DNA of 53,223 nt from Syntrophaceae bacterium UBA1062 (GTDB lineage Bacteria > Desulfobacterota > Desulfomonilia > UBA1062). The notes under the pieces are model-generated. The model ran no database searches. It was not told where the DNA came from and saw only the letters and a program-made list of their open reading frames with translations. Position 1 is the first letter of the stretch, and every line of letters begins with the position of its first letter. Position numbers and translations under genes: made by a program. The stretch covers positions 1 to 53,223 of the forward strand of contig DCDF01000112.1 of assembly GCA_002316295.1 (NCBI GenBank). Reading direction: 5' to 3'. This document shows, piece after piece, positions 48,274 through 53,223 of this stretch.

Positions 48274-49311
48274 ATGAAGAACGTACCTGCTTCGAACCCT
48301 GCGCAGGATCCTGAAAAGGACCAGACGGCCAAACTCAGCGTCTATGTCTCGAGCTCGCCCCACGTCCATACACCCGAGGATGTGCCGTGGATCATGCGCC
48401 AGGTCGTGTATGCACTGATTCCCGGAGCCCTGGTGGGGGTGTATTTCTTCGGCATCCCGGCCATCAAGGTGATCGCCGTAGCGGTGGCGTCATGCGTCGC
48501 GATGGAGGCCCTCTGGCAGAAGCTCACCGGAAGCCCCATCACCATAAACGACGGCTCCGCGGCTCTGACCGGGCTTCTCCTTGCCATGAACCTCCCTTCC
48601 GGAGCTCCCTGGTGGCTGGTGGTCATCGGGTCGTTCGTGGCGATCATCATCGCGAAACAGATCTTCGGCGGCATCGGGAACAACCCCTTCAATCCGGCTC
48701 TGGTAGGACGGGTGTTCCTCCTGATCTCATTCCCTGTAGCCATGACGACCTGGCCCGAGCCGCGGTCATTCTTCACCCAGACCGCTGACGCCACGACCGG
48801 GGCGACCCCTCTGGGCGCCCTGAAAACCGCGATCTTCGAGCACGGCACAATCGGAGCAGCCCCGGAGATGAACCTCATGGATCCCTTCCTCGGAAACGTG
48901 GGCGGGTCTCTGGGTGAGATCTCGGCCCTTGCCCTTATCCTGGGCGGGGTTTATCTCATTGCACGGAGAATCATCACCTGGCATATCCCGGTGGTATACA
49001 TCGCCACAGTTGCCGTGCTTACCGGCATACTCTGGCTCATCAATCCAGAAGGCTATGCCAACCCGGTCTTCCATCTCGTTGCCGGCGGGCTCATGCTCGG
49101 CGCCTTCTTCATGGCCACGGACATGGTGACTTCACCGATCACGAACATGGGCAAAATCATCTTCGCCGTCGGTTGCGGGGCGATCACCGTGGTGATACGT
49201 CTGTGGGGAGGATATCCCGAAGGGGTGTCGTTCGCGATCCTGATCATGAACGCCTTCGTCCCCCTGATCAACCGGGCCACAAAGCCGACGAAATTTGGAG
49301 TTGTGCGATGA
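48274..49311 (+). CDS. rnfD: Rnf complex subunit RnfD
   Basis: 345 aa. ATG 48274 sits 1 nt after the rnfC stop with AAAGGGG upstream; a GTG at 48241 would overlap rnfC. About nine membrane helices, with the family segments FGGIGNNPFNPALVGRVFLL and DGSAALTGLLLAMNLP. The covalent-FMN Thr region is seen as DATTGATPLGAL. It forms part of the ion-translocating core together with RnfG. Confidence 0.94.
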   Translation: MKNVPASNPAQDPEKDQTAKLSVYVSSSPHVHTPEDVPWIMRQVVYALIPGALVGVYFFGIPAIKVIAVAVASCVAMEALWQKLTGSPITINDGSAALTGLLLAMNLPSGAPWWLVVIGSFVAIIIAKQIFGGIGNNPFNPALVGRVFLLISFPVAMTTWPEPRSFFTQTADATTGATPLGALKTAIFEHGTIGAAPEMNLMDPFLGNVGGSLGEISALALILGGVYLIARRIITWHIPVVYIATVAVLTGILWLINPEGYANPVFHLVAGGLMLGAFFMATDMVTSPITNMGKIIFAVGCGAITVVIRLWGGYPEGVSFAILIMNAFVPLINRATKPTKFGVVR

Positions 49312-49883
49312 AAGAAGTGATCAGACTAACAGTTGTGCTCACCGTTGTATGTGTGCTGGCGGGACTTTCCCTGTCCTATGTCAGCGATGCTACAGAGGAA
49401 GCGCGTGCCTATCAGGACAGACTCGAGCTCCTGAGCTCGCTCAATATGGTTCTCCCCGAGCATGACAACGAACCCGACTCTGATGCCGTGATAATCGATG
49501 ATGTCACCTATTATATCTCCAAAAAAGACGGGAAAATCAACGGCATCGCCTTCGCCACCTCATCAGATAAGGGCTACAGCGGCGCTATACGCGTGATGAT
49601 GGGCATAACGCCCGAGGGCGAGATCATCACCATCAAGATCCTCGAGCAGAAGGAGACTCCGGGGCTGGGAACGAAGATCACCGAAGACTGGTTCATCGAC
49701 CAGTACAAAGGAAAATCTCTGAATAATGCCAGGTGGGCGGTGAAGAAGGACGGCGGAGACTTCGAGCAGATATCCGGCGCCACCATATCGCCCCGTGCGG
49801 TCACCGTTGCAGTCCGGACAGGGCTGGAGGCATACGAGAAAAACAAGCAGGAGATCCTCGGAGGCGGCGATGTCGTTCAATAA
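49308..49883 (+). CDS. rnfG: Rnf complex subunit RnfG (covalent FMN)
   Basis: 191 aa from ATG 49308, overlapping the rnfD stop as ATGA. A single N-terminal helix (LTVVLTVVCVLAGLSL) anchors a periplasmic FMN-binding domain. The flavin attachment site is T159 in QISGATIS, and the KETPGLGTKI segment is conserved. Electrons pass through it between the RnfD flavin and the RnfA/E centre. Confidence 0.94.
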   Translation: MKEVIRLTVVLTVVCVLAGLSLSYVSDATEEARAYQDRLELLSSLNMVLPEHDNEPDSDAVIIDDVTYYISKKDGKINGIAFATSSDKGYSGAIRVMMGITPEGEIITIKILEQKETPGLGTKITEDWFIDQYKGKSLNNARWAVKKDGGDFEQISGATISPRAVTVAVRTGLEAYEKNKQEILGGGDVVQ

Positions 49884-50526
49884 GGAACTGATCAAAGGAA
49901 TCTGGAAAGAAAACCCGATATTTATCCTTGTCTTGGGAATGTGCCCGACCCTTGCGGTATCAACCTCGGTGATCAATGGGGTCGGTATGGGTATTGCCAC
50001 CACCTTCGTCCTCATCTGCTCGAACATCGCGATCGCTCTCGTCCGTTCGTATGTTCCCGACCAGGTGAGGATCCCGGTGTACGTCGTGCTCATCGCCTCG
50101 TTCGTCACGGTGGTCGACCTCACCATGAACGGCTTTTTCAGGGGCCTGTATCATGCCCTCGGCATCTTCATCCCTCTGATCGTCGTAAACTGCATCATCC
50201 TCGGACGGGCAGAGGCGTTTGCCTCCAAGAATTCCGTTTTTCTGTCCATTGCCGACGCTATCGGGATGGGTGCAGGATTTACGCTGGCGCTGGTGATGCT
50301 CGGGAGCATCAGAGAGCTCCTCGGAAACGGCTCGCTTTTCGGCTTCCCCGTATTCGGCGGCGGTTACGAGCCGGTTCTGGTAATGATACTCCCTCCGGGT
50401 GCATTCTTTACGCTGGGGATCCTTACAGGGGTGTTTTCCGCAGTTGCAAAATACCGATCGAAAAAATGGAGGAAATATGTCATCCAAGATCTTGGAAAAA
50501 CAACAGTTGTCAGAGAACGTATTTAA
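49870..50526 (+). CDS. rnfE: Rnf complex subunit RnfE
   Basis: 218 aa. ATG 49870 lies inside the last codons of rnfG (14-bp overlap). Six membrane helices; starts with IKGIWKENPIFILVLGMCPTLAVST, the Cys-containing first helix shared with RnfA, and has LGIFIPLIVVNCIILGRAEAFA with the second Cys. The C-terminal tail is longer than usual, basic, and overlaps the nfnA start by 50 bp. Confidence 0.94.
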   Translation: MSFNKELIKGIWKENPIFILVLGMCPTLAVSTSVINGVGMGIATTFVLICSNIAIALVRSYVPDQVRIPVYVVLIASFVTVVDLTMNGFFRGLYHALGIFIPLIVVNCIILGRAEAFASKNSVFLSIADAIGMGAGFTLALVMLGSIRELLGNGSLFGFPVFGGGYEPVLVMILPPGAFFTLGILTGVFSAVAKYRSKKWRKYVIQDLGKTTVVRERI

Positions 50527-51331
50527 ACTTGTTTTAGACGCTCCTAAGATCGCGAAAAAGAGAAAGGCCGGACAATTCGTGGTCTTGAGGATCCACGAAG
50601 AGGGAGAGCGGATTCCCCTCACCATTGCTGATGCAGACCCTGTGAAGGGAACAGTCACCATCATTTTCCAGGTCGTGGGGAAAAGCACCGCACATCTCTC
50701 GGAGCTCAGTAAGGGAGATATCCTGCTCGATCTCGTCGGTCCCCTGGGGCAGCCGACCCATGTCGAGAAGATCGGCACCGTGGCATGCGTCGGAGGAGGA
50801 GTGGGTGTGGCCCCGGTCTTTCCCATTACCCAGGCCATGAAGAATGCAGGCAATTACATCATCTCCATCATAGGCGCCCGGAACAAGGACCTGATCATCA
50901 TGGAAGACGAGATGAAGTCCGTATCGGACGAGATCATCGTGACCACGGATGACGGATCCTACGGTTATCACGGCTTCGTCAGCCAGGCCCTCGAGGAAAA
51001 GTATCTCCTGACGGGCACGAAGAAGATCGACCTGGTCGTGGCCATCGGGCCGGTTCCCATGATGAGAGCGCTGTGCGATGTGACGAAGAAGTACAATGTT
51101 CCCACTGTCGTATCCCTGAACTCCATCATGGTGGACGCCACGGGAATGTGCGGCGCCTGCAGGGTCACTGTGGGCGGCAAGACCCGCTTCGTCTGCGTGG
51201 ACGGACCGGAGTTCGACGGTCATCAGGTGGATTTCAAGGAGCTTATAGACAGGCAGCGCATCTACCTCAACGACGAAAAGCAATGCTACGATCATTACTG
51301 CTCATGCAAACAACAGGGAAAGGGGGCCTGA
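50477..51331 (+). CDS. nfnA: NfnA-type FAD/NAD-binding subunit of NADH-dependent ferredoxin:NADP+ oxidoreductase
   Basis: 284 aa from ATG 50477 with GGAGGAAAT in front, inside the end of rnfE. It belongs to the ferredoxin-NADP reductase fold: an FAD barrel (RKAGQFVVLRIHEEGERIPLTIAD), NAD site (VACVGGGVGVAPVFPI), and a C-terminal [2Fe-2S] ligand set (GMCGACRV plus FVCVDGPEFDGH). With NfnB it bifurcates electrons: NADPH reduces ferredoxin and NAD+ together, or the reverse. The same fold also serves sulfide dehydrogenase-like and PyrK proteins; the nfnB neighbour settles the call. Confidence 0.92.
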   Translation: MSSKILEKQQLSENVFKLVLDAPKIAKKRKAGQFVVLRIHEEGERIPLTIADADPVKGTVTIIFQVVGKSTAHLSELSKGDILLDLVGPLGQPTHVEKIGTVACVGGGVGVAPVFPITQAMKNAGNYIISIIGARNKDLIIMEDEMKSVSDEIIVTTDDGSYGYHGFVSQALEEKYLLTGTKKIDLVVAIGPVPMMRALCDVTKKYNVPTVVSLNSIMVDATGMCGACRVTVGGKTRFVCVDGPEFDGHQVDFKELIDRQRIYLNDEKQCYDHYCSCKQQGKGA

Positions 51332-51335
51332 TACC

Positions 51336-52739
51336 ATGGAAATGAAAGAAAGACTGAAAATCCCTCGCCAGCCGATGCCGGAGCAGGACCCGCAGGTGCG
51401 GAAGAGAAACTTTGACGAAGTTCCCCTCGGCTACACACCGGAAACAGCAAAAACAGAGGCGCTGCGGTGCATCCAGTGCAAGAAGCCAGAGTGCGTCGAA
51501 GGGTGCCCTGTTGAAGTCGATATCCCCGGCTTCATTGCGCTGGTGGCCGAAGGCAAGTTCATCGAGGCGGCGAAGAAGATCAAGACGACCAACGCCCTTC
51601 CGGCCGTCTGCGGCAGGGTATGCCCCCAGGAAGTACAGTGCGAGGTCAAGTGTGTGCGCGGCAAGAAATCCGAGCCGGTGGCCATCGGAAGACTCGAGCG
51701 CTTCGTGGCGGACTATGAGCGCGCAGCAGGCGAGGTCTCAATCCCGAAGATCGAGAAGAAGACCGGAAAGAGAATTGCGGTGGTCGGATCGGGCCCCGCA
51801 GGCCTCACCGTGGCAGGCGACCTGGTGCAGCTGGGCCATGACGTGACCATCTTCGAAGCCCTCCATGCCCCGGGAGGGGTTCTGGTGTATGGAATCCCCG
51901 AGTTCAGGCTGCCCAAGACCATTGTGGCGGCAGAGGTTGACTATCTGAAGAAACTGGGTGTAAAGATCGAAACGTCGAACGTAATCGGCAAGGTGGCCAC
52001 CGTGGATGAGCTGTTCGCAGAGGGATTCGATGCGGTGTTCCTGGGCACGGGAGCAGGACTTCCTTCGTTCATGAACATCCCCGGGGAGAACCTCAACGGC
52101 GTTTACTCCGCCAATGAATATCTCACCAGGTCCAACCTCATGAAGGCCTACAAGTTCCCGGAGTACGACACCCCCATCGTTCGCGGCAAGAACGTCGCCG
52201 TCATCGGCGGAGGCAATGTGGCCATGGACTCCGCCCGCACCGCAATGAGGCTCGGAGCGGATCATGTATACCTGGTCTACCGCAGGTCGCGCCAGGAAAT
52301 GCCGGCGAGGATCGAAGAGATCCACCATGCCGAGGAAGAGGGGATCGAGCTGCATCTTCTCACCAATCCCATCAGGTATATCGGCAATGACAAAGGCTGG
52401 GTCACGGGCATCGAATGCCTGCAGATGGAGCTGGGCGAGCCCGACGAATCCGGAAGGCGCAGGCCGGTCCCCATCAAGGGCAGCGAGTTCATCAAGGAAG
52501 TCGATACCGTGGTGGTCGCCATCGGAGCCGGCTCCAACCCCCTGGTGCAGAGCACGACCCCGGGCCTGAAAACCAACAAGTGGAACTACATCGTTGCAGA
52601 TGAAGAGACGGGTCAGACCTCGCGCGAAGGCGTGTTTGCCGGCGGCGACATCGTCACGGGCTCTGCAACGGTCATCCTCGCCATGGGTGCCGGAAGAAAG
52701 GCCGCCCGGGCGATTCACAGCTACGTGATGTCCAAGTAG
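51336..52739 (+). CDS. nfnB: NfnB-type subunit (glutamate-synthase small-subunit family)
   Basis: 467 aa starting 4 nt after nfnA. The N-terminus binds two [4Fe-4S] clusters (CIQCKKPECVEGCP and CGRVCPQEVQCEVKC). FAD site is VVGSGPAGLTVAGDL near residue 150, NADPH site VIGGGNVAMDSARTAMRLG near 288, and the final FAD segment is GVFAGGDIVTGSATVILAMGAG. With NfnA it forms the electron-bifurcating transhydrogenase. Glutamate synthase small subunit is the alternative annotation, but no large gltB-type subunit is present. Confidence 0.93.
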   Translation: MEMKERLKIPRQPMPEQDPQVRKRNFDEVPLGYTPETAKTEALRCIQCKKPECVEGCPVEVDIPGFIALVAEGKFIEAAKKIKTTNALPAVCGRVCPQEVQCEVKCVRGKKSEPVAIGRLERFVADYERAAGEVSIPKIEKKTGKRIAVVGSGPAGLTVAGDLVQLGHDVTIFEALHAPGGVLVYGIPEFRLPKTIVAAEVDYLKKLGVKIETSNVIGKVATVDELFAEGFDAVFLGTGAGLPSFMNIPGENLNGVYSANEYLTRSNLMKAYKFPEYDTPIVRGKNVAVIGGGNVAMDSARTAMRLGADHVYLVYRRSRQEMPARIEEIHHAEEEGIELHLLTNPIRYIGNDKGWVTGIECLQMELGEPDESGRRRPVPIKGSEFIKEVDTVVVAIGAGSNPLVQSTTPGLKTNKWNYIVADEETGQTSREGVFAGGDIVTGSATVILAMGAGRKAARAIHSYVMSK

Positions 52740-52763
52740 CACGAGGACACGATAGGAGAACGT

Positions 52764-52792
52764 ATGACCCTTGCGGAGATCAAAAATCTGGC
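52764..52792 (+). pseudogene. First codons of an operon gene cut by the insertion sequence
   Basis: ATG 52764 follows AGGAGA, 24 nt after nfnB, and encodes MTLAEIKNLA before the sequence becomes the end of an ISL3-family element. Read on, the frame stops at 52832 after 22 codons. The ribosome site and spacing fit a further gene of the rnf-nfn operon whose remainder lies beyond the element. Its identity cannot be told from ten residues. Confidence 0.55.
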
Positions 52793-53223
52793 TCATCCCA
52801 CCAAAGCGTACCTGGACTCGTGCAGGGCATAGATTTTAAGTTTGAAGAACTCCTTGTCTCTGAACCCGTAGGCCTGTTTTTGGAGCGTTTTGATTTTGTT
52901 GTTTGTGCCCTCCAAAGGTCCTGTTGATATTGGGTAATCATAGTAGGCAAGTATCCCTCTGCGATGCGTCTGAAGCGTACCGGCAAAACGAGCAAGCATC
53001 CTAATGCCTGATGAGAAGGCCTTGGCAGTCCAATCATCGAGACATTTGGCAGCATCTTCCTTGGTCGGCTGTTTCCATATCAACCGCAAGTACTCTTTCA
53101 TGTAGTAGGCAAGGGCGAGGGGCTCATTGAGCTTCAGGGCTTCTTCAAGATGTTGCTTGTCTTTGGGTCTGGAATCCAGACGCTCTGCATTTTTCAGCAG
53201 AAGCCAGCGCGTGCCTTTGAGGA
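52790..53223. mobile_element. ISL3-family insertion sequence, one end (runs off window)
   Basis: The element starts near 52790 with GGCTCATCCC, next to the transposase stop codon, and continues to the window end. Terminal repeats cannot be compared because the other end is missing. Confidence 0.65.
52793..53223 (-). CDS. ISL3-family transposase, C-terminal part
   Basis: About 143 C-terminal residues, read leftward from the window edge to a TGA at 52795-52793. They include KGTRWLLLKNAERL at the edge, ALAYYMKEYLRLIW, and STGPLEGTNNKIKTLQKQAYGFRD followed by EFFKLKIYALHES. The GPLEGTNNKIK segment contains the last catalytic Glu of the DDE triad and is diagnostic for the DDE_Tnp_ISL3 domain. The base composition is visibly lower in GC than in the adjoining nfnB, as expected for a mobile gene. 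No frameshift is seen in the visible part. Confidence 0.88.
   Translation of the reverse strand, partial: LKGTRWLLLKNAERLDSRPKDKQHLEEALKLNEPLALAYYMKEYLRLIWKQPTKEDAAKCLDDWTAKAFSSGIRMLARFAGTLQTHRRGILAYYDYPISTGPLEGTNNKIKTLQKQAYGFRDKEFFKLKIYALHESRYALVG

Noticed and set aside
1..53223. CRISPR array, rRNA or tRNA genes, prophage
   Set aside because: No regularly spaced direct repeats, no rRNA-like or cloverleaf segments and no phage structural genes were seen.

Overview
The window looks like chromosomal DNA of a strictly anaerobic, Gram-negative, fairly high-GC bacterium, most likely a Desulfobacterota (deltaproteobacterial) syntroph or sulfate-reducer relative. The reasons are a HesB/IscA-like selenoprotein read through an in-frame UGA, an Rnf complex followed directly by NfnAB, a tungsten-type aldehyde:ferredoxin oxidoreductase, a glycyl radical enzyme (GRE) with its activase, and an outer-membrane porin. 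The taxonomic call is inference; no rRNA or tRNA gene was seen.

Layout. Positions 1-7,270: the start of an ABC substrate-binding protein (minus), an uncharacterised Cys-containing protein, then a GntR regulator with a recognisable promoter and TGGT-N3-ACCA operator in front of a GlpD-type dehydrogenase and an alkyl-DHAP-synthase-like flavoprotein; then a half-size TauE/SafE protein and a Ca/Na exchanger (minus). Positions 7,400-8,900: an amphi-Trp protein, a sigma region-2-only ORF with tiny coupled ORFs, and the selenoprotein. Positions 8,960-16,970 (minus): two CheX paralogues around a SpoU methyltransferase, an EamA transporter, a phosphatase-like protein lacking its catalytic Cys, an MBL hydrolase, an ECF S component, gltX and aconitase. 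Positions 17,200-20,420 (minus): a porin, a ThiF/MoaD pair and an unknown protein.

Positions 20,742-41,267 form the accessory core. A cytosolic multi-PAS NarL-type kinase stands at the left and a LuxR/NarL-type response regulator at the right. Between them lie the GRE, a polyferredoxin, a tungsten-type AOR and an FAD/NAD(P) oxidoreductase (together resembling AorABC), an acetate-type transporter, a DUF6282-like metal hydrolase, the GRE activase, a dihydroorotate-dehydrogenase-fold protein with two [4Fe-4S] sites, a sodium:solute symporter with a small membrane partner, an OFA-type MFS carrier, and a MoxR ATPase with a CoxE-like VWA protein split over two genes. I infer a catabolic module: a substrate is imported, a radical enzyme produces an aldehyde, AOR oxidises it and passes low-potential electrons to ferredoxin/NAD, and an acid may leave by the acetate-type carrier. 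The substrate is not identifiable from sequence and no microcompartment shell gene is present.

Positions 41,527-53,223: a degenerate PilT/GspE-like ATPase with an MshEN domain, an orphan ATP synthase c subunit, a membrane-anchored Cache protein without an output domain, then rnfABCDGE-nfnAB, which can interconvert the ferredoxin, NADH and NADPH pools fed by the upstream oxidoreductases. The next gene of that operon is cut after about ten codons by an ISL3-family insertion sequence that runs off the window end.
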